Notes: generated by a model not told the origin, from the sequence alone. Counted from the first letter of the stretch, positions 1-9,026 are shown. The stretch is 16,116 bases of DNA from DASRJX01 sp035649235 (GCA_035649235.1 DASRJX010000180.1:1-16116); one strand, 5' to 3'. Program-made: numbers and translations.

Positions 1-321
1 GGGGTCGATGCGGAACTCGATCTCGGTCTCGAGGTCCTCGATCAGCGCCTTCAGCCGGAGAAGCTCCTGCTTCGCGATGGCGACACAGTGCCCTGTCGTG
101 ACCAGCGGGGCGGCGGCCGCGTCGCCCGGCCGCCCGAACACCCAGCGGAACTCACCGCCCGGCCGCAGATCGATGCTCGCCTCGGACACGAACCATCGCT
201 GCAGCGCTTCGGGTTCGGTGAGCGCCTGGTAAACCTCGGCGGGAGAGGCCTTGAGACCCAGACTGTGCCTGCTGCTGCGGTCGGGCTCGAGGCTGAGCCC
301 GACCGGCCCGTCGTCGATCAT
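1..321 (-). CDS. SRPBCC / AHSA1-like domain protein, C-terminus beyond the window
   Basis: The reverse strand is open from ATG 321 to the left edge, giving 107 visible residues with no stop, so the C-terminus is missing. After a lead of about 20 residues it reads KASPAEVYQALTEP and then EALQRWF, followed by LRPGGEFRW. This is the characteristic start of the SRPBCC (START-like) fold as found in Activator-of-Hsp90-ATPase-homologue proteins, where a helix-grip cavity binds a hydrophobic ligand. An in-frame ATG at 372 is possible. ATG 321 is preferred because GAGGA lies 7 bases upstream and because relatives carry only a short lead before this motif. The ligand and role are unknown. In many genomes such genes sit beside ArsR regulators, but none is visible here. 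It is divergent from the copper ATPase gene. Confidence 0.8.
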   Translation of the reverse strand, partial: MIDDGPVGLSLEPDRSSRHSLGLKASPAEVYQALTEPEALQRWFVSEASIDLRPGGEFRWVFGRPGDAAAAPLVTTGHCVAIAKQELLRLKALIEDLETEIEFRIDP

Positions 322-389
322 CGGCGCTTCCTCGATGGATGTCCGCCCCGAACCGCGCTGGAGCCTCGCCATCCGGCTCCGAATCGCGC

Positions 390-419
390 ATTGTGGCGCG
401 AACCGGAAGGGAGGGTCAA
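390..419 (-). promoter_or_regulatory. Candidate promoter of the SRPBCC gene
   Basis: Reading the minus strand, TTGACC (419-414) is followed after 18 bases by CACAAT (395-390), matching five and four of six sigma-70 consensus bases. Transcription would start near 383, just upstream of both possible start codons. An inverted repeat, CGCGC (385-389) and GCGCG (396-400) around ATTGTG, overlaps the -10 and could be an operator. The call rests on sequence match only. Confidence 0.35.
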
Positions 420-431
420 GCGTCGGCGGGA

Positions 432-440
432 TGCTAGAAT
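432..440 (+). promoter_or_regulatory. Extended -10 promoter of the copper ATPase gene
   Basis: TGCTAGAAT is an extended -10 element (TG, one base, then TAGAAT) in a very GC-rich context. There is no good -35, which extended -10 promoters do not need. The predicted transcription start is about 447. That makes the in-frame ATG at 431 untranslated and points to TTG 464 as the start codon. Confidence 0.45.
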
Positions 441-463
441 CGCTTCCCCCCAGAGAGGTCACG

Positions 464-2842
464 TTGCCCCAAGGCGAGCCGGTCGCGGATCCAGTGTGCG
501 GCATGCAGGTGGACACCGGCCGCGCGGCGGCGCGCCGGACGCACGCCGGACGCACCTACTACTTCTGCTGCGATGGCTGCGCGGACCGCTTCGACGCGGA
601 CCCGGAGCCCTACCTGAAGGCGCCACCCACCCCCACGCCAACCAATGCGCTGCCACACCCGGCGGTCGGCCGCTACACCTGCCCGATGCATCCGGAGGTC
701 ATCCGGGAAGGTCCTGGCGCCTGCCCGATCTGCGGCATGTCACTCGAGCCCCTCGTGCCGGCCGAGGGCGGATCCATGGCCGCCGACCCCGAGTTGCGCG
801 ATATGACGCGCCGGTTCGTCCTCGGGCTCCTCCTGACCGTGCCGATCTTCGCCCTATCGATGGCCGACCTGTGGCCGTCGCTCGCGGCCCGCCTGGCGCC
901 GCACGCGAGGCCCCTCGGCTTTCTCCAGCTGCTCCTCGCGACTCCGGTCGTCTTCTATTGCGGCTGGCCGCTCCTCATGCGCGGGCGGGATTCCCTCCGG
1001 AACCGCCGGCTCAACATGTTCACCCTGATTGCGGGCGGCACGGGGATCGCCTATCTCGCCAGCGTGATGGCTCTCCTTTTGCCCGACGCGCTGCCGGCCG
1101 CCTTTGGCCACGGCAGTCACGCGCCGATCTACTTCGAGACCGCCGCGGTCATCACGGTCCTGGTCCTTCTCGGCCAGGTCCTCGAGCTGAAGGCGCGCGG
1201 GGCGACGGGCGAAGCCCTGCGCCACCTGGCAGGGCTGCTGCCCCGCACAGCCCTTTGCCGCGACGCGGCAGGCCGCGAGATCGAGGTGCCGCTGGAACAG
1301 GTGCGGCCTGGCAACCTGCTGCTCGTGAAGCCCGGCGCCAGGGTGCCTGTGGACGGTGTCGTGACCGAAGGGCGGAGCGCCGTCGACGAGTCGCTCCTGA
1401 CGGGCGAGTCGGTGCCCGCCGGCAAGGCGCCCGGCGATGCCCTCACCGGCGGGTCGATCAACGGCACCGGGGCCCTCTTGATGAAGGCCGAGAGGGTCGG
1501 CTCGGAGACGCTCCTGGCCGAGATCGTCCGGATGGTGGGCGCAGCGCAGCGCAGCCGGGCCCCGATCCAGCGCCTCGCCGACGCCGTGTCCGCCTGGTTC
1601 ATCCCGGCGGTGCTCGCCACGGCGGGGCTCGCCTTCGCGATCTGGGTGCTCGCCGGCCCCGAGCCGCGGCTGGCGCATGCTCTGATGGCGGCCGTGTCCG
1701 TGCTGATCGTCGCCTGTCCGTGCGCCCTGGGCCTGGCGACGCCGATGTCGATCATGGTCGCGGCCGGGCGCGGAGCCGCTGCGGGGGTCCTGTTCCGGAA
1801 CGCCGAGGCGATCGAGACCCTGGGTCGAGTCGACACGCTGGTCGTGGACAAGACGGGGACCTTGACCGAGGGGCGCCCGCGGCTCCTCACGATCCTGGCC
1901 GGCCCGGTGCCCATCGCGGCCGTCCCGGCGGTGGCGGCGTCCGGCCGACCGGCTCAGCAGGAGGACGAGGCGGCCCTCCTGGGCCTCGCGGCCGCCGTCG
2001 AGCGGCGGAGCGAGCATCCTCTGGCCGCGGCCATCGTGGAGGCGGCACGCGAACGCGGGCTGGCGCTCCCGGACCCGGAGCACTTCGATTCGGTCCCGGG
2101 CCAAGGCGCCACCGGGACGGTCGACGGCCGGGTGGTGGTCGTCGGGAGCGAGGGTTTCCTGCGCGGGCTCGGGATCGAGGCTCTGGCCGGCGACCTGGGC
2201 GCGCGGGCCAAGGCCCTGCGCCGTGATGGACAGACCGTCGTCCACGTGGCCGTCGACGGTCGGCCTGCCGGGCTTCTCGGCCTCTCGGACCCGATCCGGC
2301 CTTCGACCCCCGCCGCCCTGGACCGGCTGCGCGCCGAGGGCCTGCGCATCGTGATGGCCACGGGAGACAATCGTCTGACCGGGGAGGCGGTGGCCGGCCG
2401 CCTCGGGATCGACGAGGTCGCGTCGGAGATCCTGCCGGCCGGAAAGCGGGATCTCGTCGAAAGGCTCAAGGCGAAGGGAGGCGTGGTGGCGATGGCGGGG
2501 GACGGCGTCAACGACGCGCCGGCCCTGGCCACAGCACACGTCGGCATCGCGCTCGGGAGCGGCACGGCGGTCGCCATCGGCAGCGCCGGGGTCACCCTGG
2601 TGCGCGGCGACCTGGCGGCTCTCCTGCGGGCCCGCCGGCTCAGCCGCGCCGCCTTGCGCAACATCCGGCTGAACCTGTTCTTCGCGTTCGCCTACAACGC
2701 CCTCTGCATTCCCGTGGCCGCGGGCGCGCTCTACCCCCTTTGGGGGTGGCTCCTGAGCCCGATGCTGGCCTCTCTCGCCATGAGCCTCAGCTCGGTGACC
2801 GTGATCGCCAACGCTCTCCGCCTGAGGCGCCTGCCGCTCTGA
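464..2842 (+). CDS. copA: Cu+-exporting P1B-type ATPase with N-terminal YHS and heavy-metal-binding modules
   Basis: This 792-residue inner-membrane pump uses ATP to export Cu+ (possibly Ag+). In order it shows a YHS module (DPVCGM at 9-14, CCDGC near 35-39) and a small heavy-metal-binding module (CPMHPE from 73, CPICGM from 87). The P-type core follows: TGE 313-315, membrane CPC 418-420, phosphorylated D462 in DKTGT, HP 518-519, and GDGVND 679-684. Membrane ligands Y744-N745 and the M773/S776-S777 motif near the C-terminus are those of the Cu+ P1B-1 subclass. The classical N-terminal HMA ferredoxin-fold domain is absent. TTG 464 is chosen because AGAGAGG ends 5 bases upstream and a promoter overlaps the earlier ATG 431, which would add 11 residues. 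The nucleotide-binding loop has an Ala/Pro-rich insertion of about 20 residues after the DKTGT region. Confidence 0.95.
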   Translation: MPQGEPVADPVCGMQVDTGRAAARRTHAGRTYYFCCDGCADRFDADPEPYLKAPPTPTPTNALPHPAVGRYTCPMHPEVIREGPGACPICGMSLEPLVPAEGGSMAADPELRDMTRRFVLGLLLTVPIFALSMADLWPSLAARLAPHARPLGFLQLLLATPVVFYCGWPLLMRGRDSLRNRRLNMFTLIAGGTGIAYLASVMALLLPDALPAAFGHGSHAPIYFETAAVITVLVLLGQVLELKARGATGEALRHLAGLLPRTALCRDAAGREIEVPLEQVRPGNLLLVKPGARVPVDGVVTEGRSAVDESLLTGESVPAGKAPGDALTGGSINGTGALLMKAERVGSETLLAEIVRMVGAAQRSRAPIQRLADAVSAWFIPAVLATAGLAFAIWVLAGPEPRLAHALMAAVSVLIVACPCALGLATPMSIMVAAGRGAAAGVLFRNAEAIETLGRVDTLVVDKTGTLTEGRPRLLTILAGPVPIAAVPAVAASGRPAQQEDEAALLGLAAAVERRSEHPLAAAIVEAARERGLALPDPEHFDSVPGQGATGTVDGRVVVVGSEGFLRGLGIEALAGDLGARAKALRRDGQTVVHVAVDGRPAGLLGLSDPIRPSTPAALDRLRAEGLRIVMATGDNRLTGEAVAGRLGIDEVASEILPAGKRDLVERLKAKGGVVAMAGDGVNDAPALATAHVGIALGSGTAVAIGSAGVTLVRGDLAALLRARRLSRAALRNIRLNLFFAFAYNALCIPVAAGALYPLWGWLLSPMLASLAMSLSSVTVIANALRLRRLPL

Positions 2843-2857
2843 GCCTTCCCCGATGGC

Positions 2858-2886
2858 TGGCCACCGCACCCTCCGTGCGGTACAGT
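2858..2886 (+). promoter_or_regulatory. Candidate promoter of the redoxin gene
   Basis: TGGCCA (2858-2863), a 17-base spacer and TACAGT (2881-2886) match four and five of six consensus bases. The predicted start near 2893 lies just ahead of a strong ribosome-binding site (AGGAGGAG, 2898-2905) and ATG 2912. The 17-base spacer is exactly the inverted repeat 2864-2880. Confidence 0.4.
2864..2880. repeat. Inverted repeat between the copper ATPase and redoxin genes
   Basis: CCGCAC (2864-2869) and GTGCGG (2875-2880) are perfect arms around a 5-base loop. It lies 22 bases after the ATPase stop codon and fills the spacer of the candidate redoxin promoter. It could be a hairpin terminator, although no T-run follows, or it could be an operator. 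Confidence 0.5.
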
Positions 2887-2911
2887 ACGCGCCTCACAGG
2901 AGGAGAACGAC

Positions 2912-3529
2912 ATGCGCACCCGAACGGTCGTCAGCAGTCTTGTGGTCGCCTGCGTCCTGGCCGGGCTCGCCCTGGCCGCCCAGCCGGGACAGGAGCTGGC
3001 CATCGGGGCGAAGGGCCCCGACTTCAACCTCAAGGGAACGGACGGCGAGATGCACTCGCTCGCCGCCTCCTCCGGCGCCAAGGGGACGGCGGTGATCTTC
3101 ACCTGCAACGAGTGCCCCTATTCGAAAGGCTACGAGGATCGGCTCATCGAGCTGGCGAAGGGCTTCGCACCGAAGGGCATCGGCTTCATCGCCATCAACG
3201 CCAACGACCCGAAGATCGTGCCGGGGGACGGGTTCGAGCAGATGGTGCAGCGCGCCAAGGACAAGGGACTCCCCTACCCCTACGTGGTGGACGAGACGCA
3301 GCAGGTGGCGGTGGCCTACGGCGCCCGCGTCACGCCGCACATCTTCCTGCTCGATTCCAAGGGCGTGCTGGTCTACCGCGGCCGCGTCGACGACTCGCTC
3401 AAGTCCGAGGAGGTCAAGGCGCGGGACTTCAAGACCGCCCTCGACGCGCTCTCCAGCGGCAAGCCGGTGCCCGTCGCCGAGACGAAGGCCTTCGGCTGCA
3501 GCGTGAAGTACTCCAAGGGCGCGGCGTAA
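2912..3529 (+). CDS. Exported thioredoxin-fold redoxin (AhpC/TSA-TlpA superfamily)
   Basis: This 205-residue protein begins with a signal peptide (basic MRTR, a hydrophobic stretch to about residue 20, and a likely cut after ALAA near 23). Its redoxin domain runs from about 30 to 180. The active-site motif is C65-N-E-C68 at the end of a beta strand, and T141-P142 provides the cis-proline loop of the thioredoxin fold. A third cysteine, C196, sits in a terminal FGCSVKY motif. I recall that ending from relatives annotated as thioredoxin-family proteins. It probably acts in the envelope as a thiol-disulfide oxidoreductase or thiol peroxidase; the substrate cannot be read from the sequence. AGGAGGAG lies 6 bases before ATG. 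It starts 69 bases after the copper ATPase and may help with copper or oxidative thiol damage, which is inference. Confidence 0.88.
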   Translation: MRTRTVVSSLVVACVLAGLALAAQPGQELAIGAKGPDFNLKGTDGEMHSLAASSGAKGTAVIFTCNECPYSKGYEDRLIELAKGFAPKGIGFIAINANDPKIVPGDGFEQMVQRAKDKGLPYPYVVDETQQVAVAYGARVTPHIFLLDSKGVLVYRGRVDDSLKSEEVKARDFKTALDALSSGKPVPVAETKAFGCSVKYSKGAA

Positions 3530-3532
3530 GCC

Positions 3533-3561
3533 GGGGAGGAGCCGGCCGGACGCTTCTCCCC
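3533..3561. terminator. Hairpin between convergent genes, probable terminator
   Basis: GGGGAGGAG (3533-3541) pairs with CTTCTCCCC (3553-3561) over nine positions, one of them a G-U wobble. The 11-base loop contains the palindrome CCGGCCGG. It starts 4 bases after the redoxin stop codon and faces the convergent GFA gene, so it could end transcription from both sides. There is no T-tract. Confidence 0.45.
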
Positions 3562-3571
3562 GCGGCCGCCG

Positions 3572-3991
3572 TCAGCCGTCCCTGCGGTAGGCCTGGTACT
3601 GCGGCATCCCGTCCTGGATGTCGAACCAGGAGACCTTGCTGCGGACGAAGATGTGCGAGCGCGGGCGGGCGGTGATGGCCGAGTCGAGCGACCCGGCCGC
3701 GATCTCGACCGTCGGGTCCCCTTCCACCCAGCAGAGAATGTTGGAGCCGCAGGCCCGGCAGAACGACCGCCTGGTGCCCGAAGGGGCGGCGTAGGTCGTC
3801 ATCTCCTCCTGGCCCGAGACGAACTCGAGCGCCGCCCGGGGGATCTCGATGTAGGTCGCGAAGGCCGCACCGTGGCTCTTCCGGCAGTCGGTGCAGTGGC
3901 AGTTGTCCATCGTCCCCAGCGGCCCGCGCGCCCTATAGATCACCTTCCGGCAGAGACAGGATCCCTCGAACACCTCCGGCTGCGCGCTCAT
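3572..3991 (-). CDS. GFA / CENP-V family zinc-binding protein
   Basis: This 139-residue cytosolic protein has the cysteine pattern of the glutathione-dependent formaldehyde-activating (GFA/CENP-V) fold. C12-x-C14 lies in GSCLC, C31-H-C33-x-x-C36 in NCHCTDC, and C78-x-x-C81 plus C87 in FCRACGSNILC. These residues bind two zinc ions in characterised members. The length is normal for the family. The name-giving member (Gfa) was proposed to speed S-hydroxymethylglutathione formation, but most homologues are uncharacterised and the substrate should not be assumed. GAGGGG lies 6 bases before ATG 3991. The gene stands alone, convergent with the redoxin gene and divergent from the polyamine operon. 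No convincing promoter is visible for it. Confidence 0.9.
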   Translation of the reverse strand: MSAQPEVFEGSCLCRKVIYRARGPLGTMDNCHCTDCRKSHGAAFATYIEIPRAALEFVSGQEEMTTYAAPSGTRRSFCRACGSNILCWVEGDPTVEIAAGSLDSAITARPRSHIFVRSKVSWFDIQDGMPQYQAYRRDG

Positions 3992-4172
3992 GCTCGTCCC
4001 CTCCCGCCGGCGGACCGTTCCCCCCGGAGCGCCCGCCGGTCTCCGGCGAGGCTACCACGCTTCGGACGAAGATCCATGGCAGCGGACAAGGAACAATGGG
4101 ACCGCGCCCTCGGCCCGAGGCGCCGGGCCCGCCCCCGGCGGCTCGGACCGCCGGTCCGGCTCTTTGAGCGCC
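3992..4172. other. Intergenic region between the GFA gene and the polyamine promoter
   Basis: This stretch holds the GFA ribosome-binding site. It also has an imperfect inverted repeat, CCGGAG (4024-4029) with CTCCGG, and a perfect one, CGGACC (4144-4149) with GGTCCG (4153-4158), placed 14 bases before the -35 box of the polyamine promoter. A 35-codon open frame from ATG 4077 has an arginine-rich low-complexity product and no good ribosome-binding site; I do not call it a gene. Confidence 0.5.
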
Positions 4173-4201
4173 TTGATCTCTGATCTCATCTTCTGTATAA
4201 C
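4173..4201 (+). promoter_or_regulatory. Promoter of the pdaD-speB-lon operon
   Basis: TTGATC (4173-4178), an exact 17-base spacer and TATAAC (4196-4201) form a near-consensus sigma-70 type promoter within GC-rich DNA. The predicted start is about 4208, leaving a leader of about 54 bases. The leader begins with a GCGCC-GCG-GGCGC hairpin (4208-4220) and ends with GGAGG (4247-4251), 10 bases before ATG 4262. Confidence 0.65.
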
Positions 4202-4261
4202 CATGCGGCGCCGCGGGCGCATCCCACCTCAACCAGGCGGCAGCGCGGAGGCAAGAGACGG

Positions 4262-4807
4262 ATGTTCGTATCCAAGAAGATCTTTCTGACCAAGGGCGTC
4301 GGCCGCCACAAGGAGAAGCTGAACTCCTTCGAGATGGCCCTGCGGGACGCCGGCATCGCCCACTTCAACCTCGTCCGGGTCAGCAGCATCTTCCCGCCCG
4401 GCTGCAAGATCATCCCCAAGGCGCAGGGCCTCCGGTACCTGCGCGTCGGCGAGGTGGTCTTCTGCGTCATGAGCCAGTCGGAGACCAACGAGCCGCATCG
4501 CCTGATCGCCGCCTCCATCGGGATCGCCATTCCCTCGAAGCCGACGCGCAACGGGTATCTCAGCGAGCACCACTCCTACGGCCAGACCGAGGAGGTCGCC
4601 GGAGACTACGCGGAGGATCTGGCGGCGCAGATGCTGGCCACGATCTCGGGGGTTGAGTTCAATCCGGAGGGCTCCTACGACGAGCGCAAGGAGATCTGGA
4701 AGATCAGCAACGAGATCTACCGCACCATCAACGTCACGCAGTCGGCGGTGGGGGACAAGCGCGGCTGGTGGACCACCGTCGTCGCCGCATCCGTCCTGAT
4801 CCCGTGA
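4262..4807 (+). CDS. pdaD: Pyruvoyl-dependent arginine decarboxylase
   Basis: This 181-residue proenzyme converts arginine to agmatine and CO2. It belongs to the pyruvoyl (PvlArgDC) family, not the larger PLP-dependent SpeA type. The key motif is VSSIFPPGC: self-cleavage between S41 and S42 gives a short beta chain and an alpha chain whose N-terminal serine becomes the pyruvoyl cofactor. The start MFVSKKIFLTKGVG, the later GYLSEHH segment with E102 and the overall length match family members in archaea, Chlamydiae and several bacterial phyla. It is the first gene of an operon. Its stop overlaps the GTG start of agmatinase (GTGA), so the two steps from arginine to putrescine are coupled. The substrate assignment is supported by the neighbour; pyruvoyl families that use other amino acids are less likely. 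Confidence 0.95.
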   Translation: MFVSKKIFLTKGVGRHKEKLNSFEMALRDAGIAHFNLVRVSSIFPPGCKIIPKAQGLRYLRVGEVVFCVMSQSETNEPHRLIAASIGIAIPSKPTRNGYLSEHHSYGQTEEVAGDYAEDLAAQMLATISGVEFNPEGSYDERKEIWKISNEIYRTINVTQSAVGDKRGWWTTVVAASVLIP

Positions 4808-5697
4808 GCGCCCAGGCCTCGTCGGGGCCGGGCTACGGGGGTCTCGACGCCCCGCTCGCGTCGCTCGAGAAGGCCCGCGTCGTCATCGTCCCGGTCCCCT
4901 ACGACCGGACGGCCTCCTACCAGAAAGGCACCGCCGACGGCCCCGCCGCCATCATCGAGGCCTCCACGCACATGGAGCTCTACGACGACGAGCTCGACTG
5001 CCAGCCCTGCGACGTCGGCATCCACACCGCGGCCCCGGTCTCCTCGAACCAGGACCCCCCGGAGGCCATGGCCCGCAAGGTCGAGGAGGCGGTCGGGCGG
5101 TACCTGGCGATGGGCAAGATGCCGGTCGTCCTGGGGGGCGAGCACAGCGTGTCGATCGGCGCCATCCGCGCCTACCACAAGACCTATCCGCAGCTGTCGG
5201 TCGTCCAGCTCGACGCCCACGGCGACCTGCGCGCCAGCTACGAGGGGTCGGATCACAACCACGCCTGCATCATGCGCCATTTCGCCGGGCGCCTCCCGAC
5301 CCTCCAGGTCGGCATCCGGAGCATGTCGCAGGAGGAGGCGGCCTTCATCCGGGAGGCCCGGCTCATGGTCGTCCCCGCCTGGGACTTCATCCGCCGGCCC
5401 GGAATCGCGCTGGAGATGGTTGACCGGCTGAGCGACGAGATATACCTTACGATCGACGTGGATTACTTCGACCCGTCGCTCGTGCCGGGCACCGGGACGC
5501 CGGAGCCGGGGGGGCCGGGATGGTACGACACCTTGGATTTCATTCGCGGGCTCTGCCGGAGCAAGAAGGTGGTCGGCTTCGACGTCAACGAGCTGCGCCC
5601 GCTGCGCGACGACGCGGCGAGCGACTTCCTGGCGGCGAAGCTGGTGTACAAGGTCCTCGCCTACCGTTTCTTCGCTCCGGGCCGCAGAACCGACTGA
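4804..5697 (+). CDS. speB: Agmatinase (ureohydrolase family)
   Basis: This 297-residue cytosolic enzyme hydrolyses agmatine to putrescine and urea. The binuclear manganese site of the arginase fold is complete: H114 in GGEHS, D137/H139/D141 in DAHGD, and D218/D220 in DVDYFDP. GFDVNEL near 258-264 is also typical. Start GTG 4804 overlaps the pdaD stop by 4 bases. No Shine-Dalgarno sequence precedes it, so translation probably depends on termination-reinitiation from pdaD. A GTG at 4768 would add 12 arginine-rich residues and looks less likely. Arginase or guanidinobutyrase are alternatives within the family, but the coupled arginine decarboxylase makes agmatine the likely substrate. Confidence 0.95.
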   Translation: MSAQASSGPGYGGLDAPLASLEKARVVIVPVPYDRTASYQKGTADGPAAIIEASTHMELYDDELDCQPCDVGIHTAAPVSSNQDPPEAMARKVEEAVGRYLAMGKMPVVLGGEHSVSIGAIRAYHKTYPQLSVVQLDAHGDLRASYEGSDHNHACIMRHFAGRLPTLQVGIRSMSQEEAAFIREARLMVVPAWDFIRRPGIALEMVDRLSDEIYLTIDVDYFDPSLVPGTGTPEPGGPGWYDTLDFIRGLCRSKKVVGFDVNELRPLRDDAASDFLAAKLVYKVLAYRFFAPGRRTD

Positions 5698-5704
5698 GGG
5701 TGCG

Positions 5705-8245
<2,541 letters not shown>

Positions 8246-8251
8246 CCCCCA

Positions 8252-8271
8252 CGTGCGGCTACGCCCGCACG
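8252..8271. terminator. Hairpin between lon and tRNA-Ala, possible bidirectional terminator
   Basis: CGTGCGG (8252-8258) and CCGCACG (8265-8271) are perfect 7-base arms around CTACGC. It lies 6 bases after the lon stop codon and 17 bases from the 3' end of the convergent tRNA gene. No T-run is present on either strand. Confidence 0.4.
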
Positions 8272-8288
8272 CGATGAAGGGACCGGCG

Positions 8289-8364
8289 TGGTGGAGCGTG
8301 GGGGGATCGAACCCCCGACCTCAAGACTGCCAGCCTTGCGCTCTCCCAGCTGAGCTAACGCCCC
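8289..8364 (-). tRNA. tRNA-Ala (anticodon GGC)
   Basis: This is a 76-base cloverleaf with encoded CCA (8291-8289) and A73 as discriminator. The acceptor arm GGGGCGT pairs with ACGCTCC and includes G3-U70, the alanine identity pair. The D-arm is the usual GCTCAGC-type, and the T-arm is GGGGG-TTCGATC-CCCCC. The anticodon loop CTGGCAG carries GGC (8331-8329) and reads GCC and GCU codons. Confidence 0.97.
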
Positions 8365-8385
8365 ACGTCCGGCTTGAAGGGGCGG

Positions 8386-8391
8386 TACTAT
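8386..8391 (+). promoter_or_regulatory. Possible -10 box of the outer-membrane protein gene
   Basis: TACTAT ends 5 bases before GTG 8397 and fits the TANNNT pattern seen before leaderless genes. No -35 box or Shine-Dalgarno sequence is found at normal spacing. It shares the palindrome CTATAG (8388-8393) with the -10 of the divergent tRNA. Confidence 0.3.
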
Positions 8392-8416
8392 AGCACGTGG
8401 CCAAAACAGGGAGCAA
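8387..8416 (-). promoter_or_regulatory. Promoter of tRNA-Ala
   Basis: On the minus strand TTGCTC (8416-8411), an 18-base spacer and TATAGT (8392-8387) match four and five of six consensus bases. The predicted start near 8380 gives a 5' leader of about 16 bases before the mature tRNA. The promoter lies over the first codons of the divergent outer-membrane gene. Confidence 0.55.
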
Positions 8417-9026
8417 CGAACGCCGGCCCGTCCTCCCGGCGCCCCGCTGGAGCGCCCGGCTGCCGATCCTCGGCCTCGTGCTCGGGGGTTTGGCGGCCAC
8501 GCCGCTCCTGGCGCAGCCGGCCCACCCTCGACGGATCACCCAACCACCTCCGCCCGCGTTCGAGTTCTGCCTCTCCGCCGTCTACACGAGCTACGAGGAG
8601 GACGTCGACCTCGACGACGAGGTGGGATTCGGAGGCCGGTTCGGCTACCTCTTCACCCCGCGCCACGAGATCGAGGTGGTGATGAACTCCACCTGGACGA
8701 ACGACGTCTTCTTCCCGGGCATCGACGTCTTCACCTTCAACTTCCAGACCGCCTACGTCCACAACTTCACGGCCAAGGACGTGGTGCCGTATCTCACGGC
8801 CGGCATCGGCTGGTTCACGACCGACGACGAATCGCTCGGACACGAGACCGACTTCGCCCTCGGGCTGGGAGGAGGCGTCCGGTTCTTCATGGGGAACGCG
8901 GCGTACCTCCGGCTCGAATACCGGTTCACCCAGTTCGAGGGGGACCTGCCGGTCTACGCCGACGGCTTCGATGTGAGCGTGTCCGAGATCGGACTGGGCC
9001 TCGGCTGGCGCTTCCCCGTCCACTGA
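8397..9026 (+). CDS. Outer-membrane beta-barrel protein
   Basis: This 209-residue protein has a long N-terminal signal (basic residues up to about 21, a hydrophobic core 22-38, and a likely cut near LLAQ at 36-39). A short proline-rich linker follows. The rest is alternating-pattern beta strands (FEFCLSAVYTSYEED, VGFGGRFGYLF, HEIEVVMNSTW, VVPYLTAGIGWF, AYLRLEYRF, SEIGLGLGWRF), consistent with a small eight-stranded barrel of the OmpA/OmpW-like outer-membrane superfamily. The last strand ends WRFPVH, so the aromatic residue of the assembly signal is three positions in. It has no OmpA peptidoglycan-binding domain. The function cannot be assigned; a structural or small-solute barrel is likely. 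GTG 8397 is the only start that keeps the signal peptide. It converges on the phosphodiesterase gene, 18 bases away. Confidence 0.8.
   Translation: MAKTGSNERRPVLPAPRWSARLPILGLVLGGLAATPLLAQPAHPRRITQPPPPAFEFCLSAVYTSYEEDVDLDDEVGFGGRFGYLFTPRHEIEVVMNSTWTNDVFFPGIDVFTFNFQTAYVHNFTAKDVVPYLTAGIGWFTTDDESLGHETDFALGLGGGVRFFMGNAAYLRLEYRFTQFEGDLPVYADGFDVSVSEIGLGLGWRFPVH

Noticed and set aside
88..2226. 712-codon plus-strand frame starting near the left edge
   Set aside because: It runs out of frame through the SRPBCC gene and the ATPase. It is arginine/proline/glycine-rich with no recognisable motif.
854..2869. Long minus-strand open frame opposite the copper ATPase
   Set aside because: It is a shadow of the real gene in GC-rich DNA. 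The product is rich in R, G, H, Q and P, has no domain, and the plus-strand frame has all P-type ATPase motifs.
4077..4184. 35-codon open frame MAADKEQW... between GFA and pdaD
   Set aside because: The ribosome-binding site is poor, the arginine/proline composition is typical of random GC-rich frames, and it overlaps the operon promoter.
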